Source of the DNA: CAYUYV01 sp964522525
Lineage (GTDB): Bacteria > Pseudomonadota > Alphaproteobacteria > JAJFIK01
NCBI GenBank assembly: GCA_964522525.1
Contig: CAZFWG010000013.1
Span: 1-64,000, forward strand
DNA: 64,000 nucleotides
Direction: 5' to 3'
Each line of letters starts with the position of its first letter. Position 1 is the stretch's first letter. Made by a program: the position numbers and the translations under genes. Below the pieces are notes generated by a model. That model did not search any database. It saw only the letters and a list, made by a program, of their open reading frames with translations, and was not told the DNA's origin. Shown one piece after another: positions 52,441 through 59,725 of the stretch.

Positions 52441-53205
52441 ATGAAGAACACGCTCTCCCTCTTGACCGCCTGCGCCCTTGCGGGCCTCGCCAGTGCCGCC
52501 ATCACGGCGGTTTCCATCTCGGCCTCGGCCGAAACGGCGGATGTCGCCGCGCCGTCTTCGGAGTTGACCGCCCAGGTCCGCCAGATCCTGCTCGACAATC
52601 CGGAAATGATCGTCGAGGCGCTCAATCGCTATGAGGAAAAACAAAAGGAAGTGGCAGAAGCCTCCCAGCGCGAGGCCATCGCGGCCCATCTGGACGAGGT
52701 CTGGGACCTGCCGGGCCTCCATGTGGCGGGCAATCCGAAGGGCAGTGTCCGTGTCGTTGAGTTTTTCGACTATCGCTGCGGCTTCTGTAAACGGGCGATG
52801 CCGGCGATCCTCGATCTGCTGAAGGAAGAAAAAGACTTGGCCATCGCCTTTGTCGAATTTCCGATCCTGAGCCCCGCATCCCTGTTGGCGTCCAAGGCGG
52901 CGGTGGCCGCCGGCAAGCAGGACCGCTATTTCGAGATGCACCGGGCCCTGATGACCACCAAGGGCAATATCGACGAAGACCGCATCATGAGCATCGCGGC
53001 AAAACTCAAATTGGATACGGACCGCCTGGCGCGGGACATGGAGAGCGAGGAAACGGAAAGGGTTCTTGATGCCCACCGCCGGCTGGCTACCCTCCTCCAG
53101 GTGGATGGCACACCGACTTTCATCGTCGGCGATCAGCCGGTTTCGGGCTGGCGCGAAGACATCCTGCGCTCCCTGATCAAGGCCGAGAGCACAAAGAAAG
53201 GCTGA
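52441..53205 (+). CDS. DsbA-family periplasmic thiol oxidoreductase
   Basis: The 254-aa precursor has a signal peptide (LLTACALAGLASAAITAVS), an N-terminal helical extension (residues about 35-90) and a thioredoxin fold. The active site is CGFC (Cys113, Cys116) in FFDYRCGFCKRAM, and the cis-Pro lies in VDGTPTFIVG. An N-terminal extension before the fold is typical of the DsbA/ScsC-DsbG-like Com1 group, where some members are isomerases. The gene follows the M48 protease, consistent with envelope protein folding. A strong terminator follows. Confidence 0.9.
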   Translation: MKNTLSLLTACALAGLASAAITAVSISASAETADVAAPSSELTAQVRQILLDNPEMIVEALNRYEEKQKEVAEASQREAIAAHLDEVWDLPGLHVAGNPKGSVRVVEFFDYRCGFCKRAMPAILDLLKEEKDLAIAFVEFPILSPASLLASKAAVAAGKQDRYFEMHRALMTTKGNIDEDRIMSIAAKLKLDTDRLARDMESEETERVLDAHRRLATLLQVDGTPTFIVGDQPVSGWREDILRSLIKAESTKKG

Positions 53206-53233
53206 ACGCTCTCCCGCTTTTGCAAAAACAAGA

Positions 53234-53257
53234 GGGGGCCGCGAGGCCCCCTTTTTT
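53234..53257 (+). terminator. Intrinsic terminator after the DsbA-like gene
   Basis: GGGGGCC (53234-53240) pairs with GGCCCCC (53245-53251) over a GCGA loop, followed by six T residues. This is a strong Rho-independent terminator on the plus strand. Confidence 0.92.
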
Positions 53258-53422
53258 CGAGTCGTTTCCGTCCGCCGAAATCGACACTTTTCACCTTGCG
53301 CCGCATACGAATGAACAAGGCTCCAAAGTCCCGCCAATTTATTCCGTGTCGTGAAGGGATGTCTCAAGTCATTGTTTTATCACATTTTCAAACCGCAAAA
53401 CCGCTTGATCGACACGCATACC

Positions 53423-54193
53423 CTAGATCAGACCCGCAAGGGGCGATGACGGATCGGCATATTTGCGCCGCGGCATGCGCCCGGCCAGATAGGCGAGGCG
53501 CCCCGCTTCGACGGCATGACGCATGGCCCGGGCCATCTTGATCGGATCCTTGGCTTCCGCGATCGCCGTGTTCATCAAGACGGCATCGCAGCCCAGTTCC
53601 ATGGCGATGGCCGCATCCGAAGCCGTGCCCACGCCCGCATCCACGACCACCGGAACCCGCGCCTGCTCCACGATGAGCCGGATATTGACCGGGTTCTGAA
53701 TACCCAGGCCCGAGCCAATCGGCGCGCCAAGCGGCATGATCGCGCAACAGCCCATATCCTCAAGTTCCTTGGCCGCGATCGGATCATCCGAGCAGTAGAC
53801 CATCACCTCAAAACCATCCGCAAGCAGCAGTTCGGCCGCGCGCAGGGTCTCGCGCATGTTCGGATAGAGCGTTTTCTGATCACCAAGGACTTCGAGCTTC
53901 ACGAGGGACCAGCCGCCGGCCTCCCGCGCCAGCCGCAAGGTGCGGATCGCGTCTTCACCGGTAAAACAGCCCGCCGTGTTGGGCAGGAAGGTATAGCGCT
54001 GGGGGTCGATGTGATCGACCAGCATGGGCTGGCTGCGATCGGTCAAATTCACCCGACGCACCGCCACCGTGATCATCTCGGCGCCGGAGGCCTCGAGCGC
54101 CCGGGCGTTCTCCTCATAGGAACGGTATTTGCCAGTCCCGATGATCAGCCGAGAGCCGAACTGCCGACCCGCGACAATGAGGGGATCCTCCAT
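53423..54193 (-). CDS. thiG: Thiazole synthase
   Basis: ThiG makes the thiazole phosphate of thiamine from deoxyxylulose-5-P, dehydroglycine (or iminoglycine) and ThiS thiocarboxylate. The 256-aa protein has the start GRQFGSRLIIGTGKYRS, the Schiff-base Lys in WSLVKLEVLGD, the LPNTAGCFTGEDA strand and MPLGAPIGSGLGIQNP, all family hallmarks. ATG at 54193 is chosen with GGAGGAGGG about 12-15 nt upstream; a GTG at 54205 overlapping the thiS stop is an alternative. It is the second gene of a thiS-thiG pair. Confidence 0.95.
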   Translation of the reverse strand: MEDPLIVAGRQFGSRLIIGTGKYRSYEENARALEASGAEMITVAVRRVNLTDRSQPMLVDHIDPQRYTFLPNTAGCFTGEDAIRTLRLAREAGGWSLVKLEVLGDQKTLYPNMRETLRAAELLLADGFEVMVYCSDDPIAAKELEDMGCCAIMPLGAPIGSGLGIQNPVNIRLIVEQARVPVVVDAGVGTASDAAIAMELGCDAVLMNTAIAEAKDPIKMARAMRHAVEAGRLAYLAGRMPRRKYADPSSPLAGLI

Positions 54194-54201
54194 GGTCACA
54201 G

Positions 54202-54402
54202 TCACCCTCCTCCAATGAAATGGACGATTTCCAGCCGGTCCCCGTCCTCAAGCCACGTCTCGCCATATCGGGACCGGGGCACGATTTCCAGATTGCGTTC
54301 GACGGCGATCTTGGTGGCCGGCAGGTCGAGCGTTTCGAGCAGACCGGTCACCGAAAGGGGCCCTTCCAGAATGCGGGCCTCGCCATTGACGGTCAGCTTC
54401 AT
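54202..54402 (-). CDS. thiS: Sulfur carrier protein ThiS
   Basis: A 66-aa ubiquitin-fold sulfur carrier. It begins MKLTVNGEARILEGPLSVTG and ends with the required di-Gly C terminus (FIGGG), which is thiocarboxylated to supply sulfur to ThiG. The stop lies close to the thiG start, so the two are translationally coupled. The start ATG at 54402 follows GGGAAGG. The other thiamine genes (thiO, thiC, thiE) are not in the window. Confidence 0.93.
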   Translation of the reverse strand: MKLTVNGEARILEGPLSVTGLLETLDLPATKIAVERNLEIVPRSRYGETWLEDGDRLEIVHFIGGG

Positions 54403-54498
54403 GGTCGCCTGCCTTCCCACCGACATGATGACGCTCGAGTCGGATGTATGATCAGGCCCACGCGCCGGCAAGACAGATCGCATGAAGGGCAACAGGCC

Positions 54499-54948
54499 AT
54501 GGCCACACGTATTCTCACGCTCAACGGACCCAATCTCAATCTTCTGGGACAGCGGGAACCGGAAATCTACGGCACCACCACCCTTGGCGATATCGAAATC
54601 CTGATGCGCGATCATGCCCAAAAGAAAGGGCTGATCGTCGATTTTCGTCAAAGCAATGCCGAAGGCGAACTCGTGACCTGGATCCAGGAAGCGCGGGGCA
54701 CGACCGAAGGCCTGATCATCAATGCCGCCGCCTACTCCCACACCTCGATTGCCCTTCTTGATGCGCTTTTAAGCTATGAAGGCACGGTCATCGAAGTCCA
54801 CTTGTCGAACCTCTTTAAACGTGAGACCTTCCGCCACCATTCCTATGTTTCACAAGCCGCACAAGGCGTGATTTGCGGATTTGGCGCGAATGGGTATCTG
54901 TTGGCCCTGGATGCCATGGCCGCGGCCCTCGGGCCTTCTTCCACATAG
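54499..54948 (+). CDS. aroQ: 3-dehydroquinate dehydratase, type II
   Basis: The 149-aa type II enzyme catalyses the third step of the shikimate pathway as a dodecamer. The family signatures are LTLNGPNLNLLGQREPEIYG (catalytic Tyr in IYG), the RQSNAEGELV loop with the catalytic Arg, INAAAYSHTSIAL, and VIEVHLSNLFKRE. The length equals the norm. ATG at 54499 follows CAGGCC. It lies directly before accB and accC, as is usual in alphaproteobacteria, and is divergent from thiS. Confidence 0.97.
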   Translation: MATRILTLNGPNLNLLGQREPEIYGTTTLGDIEILMRDHAQKKGLIVDFRQSNAEGELVTWIQEARGTTEGLIINAAAYSHTSIALLDALLSYEGTVIEVHLSNLFKRETFRHHSYVSQAAQGVICGFGANGYLLALDAMAAALGPSST

Positions 54949-55130
54949 GCTGGCACATAGGCAGGCGGATACCGTGGGGCTGACGGCGACCAGAGAGGCG
55001 GGGGGATGCAAGCCCGCCCCAGCAAAGGGGCGTCGAGGAGGCCCGGGATGACGGACAACGGGTTCAATGGGCCCTCAAGGCCACCGATACCGAAAGCGGT
55101 GCCGTTGTCCCAAAATATGAGGTCACAAGC

Positions 55131-55628
55131 GTGACGCAAAAGGATACAGCCAAGACTGTTGCCGGCCCGCGGGGCGCGATTGATCAGGATCTGATCCGGG
55201 AACTCGCGGCCCTGCTCACCGAGACGGATTTGACGGAAATCGAAGTGGAGCAGAACGGATTGCGCCTGCGCGTGGCACGCCAGTCCTCCACGGTGCAGGC
55301 CGCCTTTCCGCTGACCCAGGCGCAACCCGCACCGACCGCGCAAGGCGTGTCCACGACGAGCCAGGCGGAAAGCGCCGGCAGCCCATCGGATCATCCAGGG
55401 GCCGTGACCTCGCCCATGGTCGGCACGGCTTATCTGGCGCCCGAACCCGGCGCGCCCAATTTCGTTCGGGAAGGCGAAAAAGTCTCCGAGGGTCAGACCG
55501 TGATGATCGTCGAGGCCATGAAGACCATGAATCACATTCCCGCGCCGCGCAGCGGCACGGTCACGCGTCTGCTCGTCGCCAATGAGCAGCCCGTGGAATT
55601 CGGCGAACCGCTGCTCATCATTGAATAG
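55131..55628 (+). CDS. accB: Acetyl-CoA carboxylase biotin carboxyl carrier protein
   Basis: The 165-aa BCCP carries biotin on Lys131 in VEAMKTMNHIPAP, within a C-terminal biotinyl domain (from about residue 92: SPMVGTAYLAPEPGAPNFVR). The N-terminal region (about residues 17-50, DLIRELAALLTETDLTEIEV) binds AccC, and a Ala/Pro/Gln-rich linker connects the two. The start is GTG at 55131; the closest ATG at 55117 runs into a stop. It is part of aroQ-accB-accC, with 65 bp to accC. Confidence 0.96.
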   Translation: MTQKDTAKTVAGPRGAIDQDLIRELAALLTETDLTEIEVEQNGLRLRVARQSSTVQAAFPLTQAQPAPTAQGVSTTSQAESAGSPSDHPGAVTSPMVGTAYLAPEPGAPNFVREGEKVSEGQTVMIVEAMKTMNHIPAPRSGTVTRLLVANEQPVEFGEPLLIIE

Positions 55629-55693
55629 CCTGCGGGTGGGGTGGCCACGACGCCCCGTGCCGGCGGCCTTGAGCGCGGAGTGAAAGGACGGGC

Positions 55694-57034
55694 ATGTTCG
55701 ACAAGATCCTGATCGCCAATCGCGGCGAAATTGCCTTGCGGGTCCACCGGGCCTGCCAGGATCTCGGCATCAAGACCGTTGCAGTGCACTCGACGGCGGA
55801 CGCGGACGCCATGCATGTTCGCCTCGCCAACGAAAGTGTGTGCATCGGTCCTGCTCCGGCTGCGGAGAGTTATCTCAACATTCCGGCGATCATTGCGGCC
55901 TGCGAGATCACGGGCGCCCAGGCGATTCATCCGGGCTATGGCTTTTTGTCGGAGAATGCCCGCTTCGCAGAAATCGTCGCGGCCCACGACATCACCTTTA
56001 TCGGTCCCAAAGCGGAACATATCCGCCTTATGGGCGACAAGATCGCCGCCAAGCAGGCGGTCCTGGCGGCCGGCATGCCCGTCGTTCCGGGGTCGGACGG
56101 CGGCATCACCGATGATGGGACGGCCCGGGACGTCGCGGCGCGGATCGGCTACCCGGTTCTCGTCAAGGCGGCGGCCGGGGGCGGCGGACGCGGCATGAAA
56201 GTCGCGCGCGACGAGGACGATCTCGCGACGGCCCTGTCGACGGCCCGCTCGGAGGCCAAGAAGGCATTCGGCGACGATGCGGTGTATCTGGAGAAATATC
56301 TGGAACGCCCGCGCCATATCGAAGTCCAGGTCGTCGCCGATTCCCACGGCCAAGTGGTGCATCTGGGCGAGCGGGACTGTTCCCTGCAACGCCGTCACCA
56401 GAAGGTCCTGGAGGAGGCGCCCTCGCCCGTCCTGGACGGGCCGGCGCGCAATCAGATCGGCGACGTTGTCGCCCGCGCGGTCGCTCAGCTCGGCTATCTG
56501 GGCGTCGGCACCGTGGAGTTCCTGTGGGAAGACGGCCAGTTCTATTTCATCGAAATGAACACCCGGATCCAGGTCGAGCATCCGGTCACGGAAATGATCA
56601 CCGGCGTCGATTTGGTCCGTGAACAGATCCTTGTGGCGGCCGGAGAACCCTTGAGCATCACCCAGAACGGTCTGGAGTTCGAGGGCCACGCCATCGAATG
56701 CCGGATCAATGCGGAAAACCCGCGCACCTTCCACCCCTCGCCGGGACAGATCCGCGAATACCACGCGCCCGGCGGATTGGGAGTGCGCGTCGATTCGGCG
56801 GTTTATTCCGGATATCGCATTCCGCCCTATTATGACAGTTTGATTGGCAAACTGATCGTGCACGGTCGCGACCGCGAGGAATGTCTGATGCGTCTTCGCC
56901 GCGCCTTGCAGGAATTCGTGATCGACGGGATCGACACCACCATCCCCTTGTTCCAGGACCTTCTGGGCAACACGGATTTTCGGCAAGGCGCCTACAACAT
57001 TCATTGGCTTGAAAACTATCTCAAGCATCAATAG
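55694..57034 (+). CDS. accC: Acetyl-CoA carboxylase biotin carboxylase subunit
   Basis: The 446-aa ATP-grasp enzyme carboxylates biotin on AccB. Hallmarks are the N-terminal KILIANRGEIALRVHRACQD, the ADADAMHVRLANE segment, the ATP loop VKAAAGGGGRGMKVARDED, HLGERDCSLQRRHQKVLEE and EMNTRIQVEHPVTEMITGVD. The length agrees with AccC (about 447-449). ATG at 55694 follows AAAGGACGGGC. It is the third gene of the aroQ-accB-accC group, then aat. Confidence 0.98.
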   Translation: MFDKILIANRGEIALRVHRACQDLGIKTVAVHSTADADAMHVRLANESVCIGPAPAAESYLNIPAIIAACEITGAQAIHPGYGFLSENARFAEIVAAHDITFIGPKAEHIRLMGDKIAAKQAVLAAGMPVVPGSDGGITDDGTARDVAARIGYPVLVKAAAGGGGRGMKVARDEDDLATALSTARSEAKKAFGDDAVYLEKYLERPRHIEVQVVADSHGQVVHLGERDCSLQRRHQKVLEEAPSPVLDGPARNQIGDVVARAVAQLGYLGVGTVEFLWEDGQFYFIEMNTRIQVEHPVTEMITGVDLVREQILVAAGEPLSITQNGLEFEGHAIECRINAENPRTFHPSPGQIREYHAPGGLGVRVDSAVYSGYRIPPYYDSLIGKLIVHGRDREECLMRLRRALQEFVIDGIDTTIPLFQDLLGNTDFRQGAYNIHWLENYLKHQ

Positions 57035-57069
57035 GCGGTGTATCCCCTGCCCAGACTTTCGCCGGTGCC

Positions 57070-57720
57070 ATGGATCCAATCACGCCTGACCTCCTGCTGC
57101 GTGCCTATGCAATCGGGGTCTTTCCGATGGCGGAAGGACGGGACGACCCGCGCCTGTTCTGGGTCGACCCCAATCTGCGCGGCATCATCCCGCTTGACGG
57201 TTTCCATGTGCCCAAGCGCCTGAAGCGTACCGTGCGCGCGGATGCCTTCGAGGTGCGGATCGACACGGATTTCTCCCGCGTGATCGGTGAATGCGCGGCG
57301 AGCCAACCGTCGCGGGACGATACCTGGATCAACGACCAGATCGTCGATCTTTACACGGCGCTCCATCACATGGGGCACGCCCACAGCGTCGAATGCTGGC
57401 AGGAGGGGCAGATTGTCGGGGGGCTCTATGGGGTGCGGCTCGGCGGCGCTTTTTTCGGCGAAAGCATGTTCAGCCGTGTCACCGACGCCAGCAAGGTGGC
57501 CCTTGTCCATCTCGTCGCGCGCCTGATCGCGGGCAATTTCAGCCTGCTCGACACGCAATTCGTGACCGAGCATCTCAAGCGCTTCGGCACCGTCGAAATA
57601 TCACGCGTGGAATATCACGAGCGCCTGGCCGAGGCCCTGCGCCGTCCGGCCGATTTCTACAGCCTCGAAGCCCCTTGCAGCGGGTCCAAGGCCTTACAGC
57701 TCATCACCCAGACATCATAG
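57070..57720 (+). CDS. aat: Leucyl/phenylalanyl-tRNA-protein transferase
   Basis: Aat attaches Leu or Phe to proteins with N-terminal Lys or Arg, marking them for ClpAP (N-end rule). The 216-aa protein has LLLRAYAIGVFPMAEGRD, WVDPNLRGIIPLDGFHVPK, CAASQPSRDDTWINDQIVD, AHSVECWQEGQIVGGLYGV and GESMFSRVTDASKVAL. The C-terminal LDTQFVTEHLKRFG is also diagnostic. The 3' end overlaps the convergent DUF2155 gene by 64 bp. ATG at 57070 is 36 bp after accC. Confidence 0.96.
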   Translation: MDPITPDLLLRAYAIGVFPMAEGRDDPRLFWVDPNLRGIIPLDGFHVPKRLKRTVRADAFEVRIDTDFSRVIGECAASQPSRDDTWINDQIVDLYTALHHMGHAHSVECWQEGQIVGGLYGVRLGGAFFGESMFSRVTDASKVALVHLVARLIAGNFSLLDTQFVTEHLKRFGTVEISRVEYHERLAEALRRPADFYSLEAPCSGSKALQLITQTS

Positions 57721-58175
57721 ACGGGGTGCTCAAGCGGATTGAGCGCCGGCGAGGACGCAAACATCCAGCCGGTAAAGACCATCTCGCGGCTGCCGTCCGC
57801 GCGTTTCTCGACGACTTCGAGAAAAGCGGTGGACTCAGGCGGCTCTTCGGGCGGGCGGGCATGACAGGCCCGCACCGTGACTTCGATCGCCCCCATATTG
57901 AGGGGCGTGTTGACGGGCAAGGTGTATTCGCGCACCCGCGCCGTGATCTTGTCGAGGCCTCGGATCACCGCCGCCATGGGCACGGGGGGCTCTTCCTGTT
58001 CCTCGCTGCCGGGCGCGGTCCCTTGTTGAAAACCGGCGGGCGGCGTGTCGGGTCGGGGATCGAACGCGGCTTGAGCCCAGACGGATCCGGTTCCCATCCC
58101 GAGCAGTGCCAGAACGCAGGCGGGCCGGCCGAAGCAGCGCCAGAGAACGGAAAGTGTCATGGAAGCATGCGCCAT
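57657..58175 (-). CDS. DUF2155 domain-containing secreted protein
   Basis: The 172-aa precursor has a signal peptide (CVLALLGMGTGSVWAQA) and a Pro-rich linker. The DUF2155 domain follows (about residues 75-165: RGLDKITARVREYTLPVN, GAIEVTVRACHARPPEEPPE, VFTGWMFASSPALNPLEHPV). Cys residues in RACHARP and VMSCKAL may form a disulfide. The family is limited to alphaproteobacteria and often lies beside aat and NDUFA12; its function is unknown. I chose ATG at 58175 because GAGGG precedes it; starts at 58217 and 58160 are alternatives. It overlaps aat by 64 bp tail to tail. Confidence 0.87.
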   Translation of the reverse strand: MAHASMTLSVLWRCFGRPACVLALLGMGTGSVWAQAAFDPRPDTPPAGFQQGTAPGSEEQEEPPVPMAAVIRGLDKITARVREYTLPVNTPLNMGAIEVTVRACHARPPEEPPESTAFLEVVEKRADGSREMVFTGWMFASSPALNPLEHPVYDVWVMSCKALDPLQGASRL

Positions 58176-58252
58176 TTGTCGAAAACCCTCGCGACGATTT
58201 TCCCAGCGTTGAACCACGGACGCGGTGAAAATATGACCATGGCGTCCGGAAA

Positions 58253-58750
58253 TCAGAAGGACGTGTCCGTGGCCGCCTCTTCATCATCGCTCGAGCCCGG
58301 ACTGTCGCCGGTGCCGAACAGCGCCTGCTGGATGAGCGAAAGCAGATCGACCGTACCCGTGGCGAGCACGATCTCGTCGCCGTCCTGCAGCAAACTCTCG
58401 AAATCGCCACCGGGCTGGAGCGTCACGAAATTGCCGCCCAACAGGCTCTCGGAGGCAATGCTCAGGGAGGTATCCTCCGTGAGCCGATAACGGCTGTCGA
58501 TCGACAGGCTCAGCACGGCCTCGAAGGTTTCCGGATCGAGGTCGAGGCGCGACACCGAACCGATCTTGATGCCGGAAATGCGCACATCCGTGCCGACGCC
58601 CACGCCGGTGATGTTATTGACCCGGGCGGAAAGCGTGTAGCCGCTTGAAAAGCCCCGCGTGTCGGCGGTGCGATAGGCAAACAAAAAGAAGACAATCGCG
58701 ACGCCCACGACAACGGCCCCGATGAGCGTTTCGACCAGATTGTTTTGCAT
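58253..58750 (-). CDS. mlaD: MlaD-family outer-membrane lipid asymmetry substrate-binding subunit
   Basis: The 165-aa protein has an N-terminal membrane anchor (ETLIGAVVVGVAIVFFLFAY) and one MCE domain (about residues 38-120: YTLSARVNNITGVGVGTDVR, ISGIKIGSVSRLDLD). MlaD forms hexameric rings that handle phospholipids between the membranes. Its C-terminal tail is Asp/Ser-rich. Unusually, mlaE and mlaF are not adjacent; it sits between NDUFA12 and DUF2155, which is common in alphaproteobacteria. ATG at 58750 is chosen since the anchor starts there; the in-frame upstream extension is not family-like. Confidence 0.9.
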   Translation of the reverse strand: MQNNLVETLIGAVVVGVAIVFFLFAYRTADTRGFSSGYTLSARVNNITGVGVGTDVRISGIKIGSVSRLDLDPETFEAVLSLSIDSRYRLTEDTSLSIASESLLGGNFVTLQPGGDFESLLQDGDEIVLATGTVDLLSLIQQALFGTGDSPGSSDDEEAATDTSF

Positions 58751-58826
58751 GATTTCCGCTTGTCCCTCGTCGGAGGCATGGAAGGACAATGCCCCCTCGC
58801 CCACTCGATACGCTACTGTGTCCGGT

Positions 58827-59282
58827 CTACGGCGTCCCGTCGTCCGTCCCGGTCTTTTTACGATCCGATTCCTGACCACGGCCCGAGGGGCGCCAAGCCT
58901 CATAGTCTCCCGTCGCGGGGCGTCGCGGTCCAGGACCGCCAACGGTCCCTTTGGGACGATACGCGTCCGGTGTGCCGGTCAGATTGGGCTGATGGTCTTT
59001 TTCCCAAACCTGGCGTTTTGGTGGGTCGATGGTGGGCGGTTCCTCAACGATGTGGTGGAGCCAGGCATGCCATTCCGGCGGCACCTTCGACGCTTCCGCA
59101 TAGCCGTTATAGATGACCCAACGGCGGCGGTATTTCTGTCCCTTGGGCAGCTTGCGCTGCTCGAAATACCGGTTGCCCTGATCGTCCTCACCGACGAAAC
59201 GGCCATTGAACCTTGTATTGAGCATCGTGCCGAATGTCGCACCATGCCACCAGGTGAAGATAAGTCGGAGAAGACCAAGCAT
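58827..59282 (-). CDS. NADH:ubiquinone oxidoreductase NDUFA12-family subunit
   Basis: The 151-aa protein matches the NDUFA12 supernumerary subunit of complex I, which alphaproteobacteria share with mitochondria. Signatures are LRLIFTWWHGATFGTMLNTR, FVGEDDQGNRYFEQR, RRRWVIYNGYAEASKVPPEW and HAWLHHIVEEPPT. The C-terminal part is Pro/Gly-rich and disordered. It stands apart from any nuo genes in the window. ATG at 59282 fits the family start. It is the first gene of the minus-strand run NDUFA12-mlaD-DUF2155. Confidence 0.95.
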   Translation of the reverse strand: MLGLLRLIFTWWHGATFGTMLNTRFNGRFVGEDDQGNRYFEQRKLPKGQKYRRRWVIYNGYAEASKVPPEWHAWLHHIVEEPPTIDPPKRQVWEKDHQPNLTGTPDAYRPKGTVGGPGPRRPATGDYEAWRPSGRGQESDRKKTGTDDGTP

Positions 59283-59725
59283 GGATGTCTGAACCGGTCT
59301 GGAGCCGCCCGCCCGCGCTAAGGCAGGGAACAGGCCCGTTATTTCAGGAGCGCTGCGGACTATTACACTGCGGCCGCGCATCGTCCAGCCCCGCCGCCGC
59401 GCATCCCCTATCTATCCAGATGGCCAGTCCAAAGAGTTAAGAATGGCCGATCCGCACCTCAGTACTACATTTGGTGTGCCGTCACGAAACAGCCACAAAA
59501 TGTTTGCCACCGCCCGGATCAGCCACTAGAGTTTGTATCAGCTGGTGGGGCACACACAACACCTTGTGCCTCCCATTTTCATATGGCCTTTGGTCGTCCC
59601 CACGCGCATTGCGTCCCGTTTTGGGTCAGGTGCGCGGACGCCCGGGCTGCGTTCGCTTTAGACAACGGAAGAATCGGTCAGGGTGATCATTCCGACCGAT
59701 GCTCAAGAAGGGAAAGACGGTTCGC
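59283..59725. other. Control region between NDUFA12 and nrdJ
   Basis: A 443-bp gap lies between the divergent NDUFA12 and nrdJ starts. It holds the three NrdR-box-like sites described separately. No supported gene is present. I looked for a cobalamin riboswitch, which would suit a B12-dependent enzyme, and did not find the conserved core. Confidence 0.5.
59493..59570. promoter_or_regulatory. Three NrdR-box-like sites upstream of nrdJ
   Basis: Three related elements start at 59494 (CACAAAATGTTTGC), 59524 (CACTAGAGTTTGTA) and 59555 (CACAACACCTTGTG). They follow the NrdR consensus shape CACwAnAnnTTgTg, and the third is nearly palindromic. Start-to-start distances are 30 and 31 bp, three helical turns, the spacing typical of tandem NrdR boxes. 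NrdR is the ATP-cone repressor of ribonucleotide reductase genes. The match is by eye; the first two are degenerate. Confidence 0.6.

Noticed and set aside
54403..54498. Possible TPP riboswitch upstream of thiS
   Set aside because: The 96-bp gap lacks the CTGAGA and ACCTGA core sequences of the TPP riboswitch.
59460..59580. Possible cobalamin riboswitch before nrdJ (gccact and ggtg fragments)
   Set aside because: The long conserved B12-box core and the ordered helices are not present. The same bases are better explained by NrdR-box-like elements.
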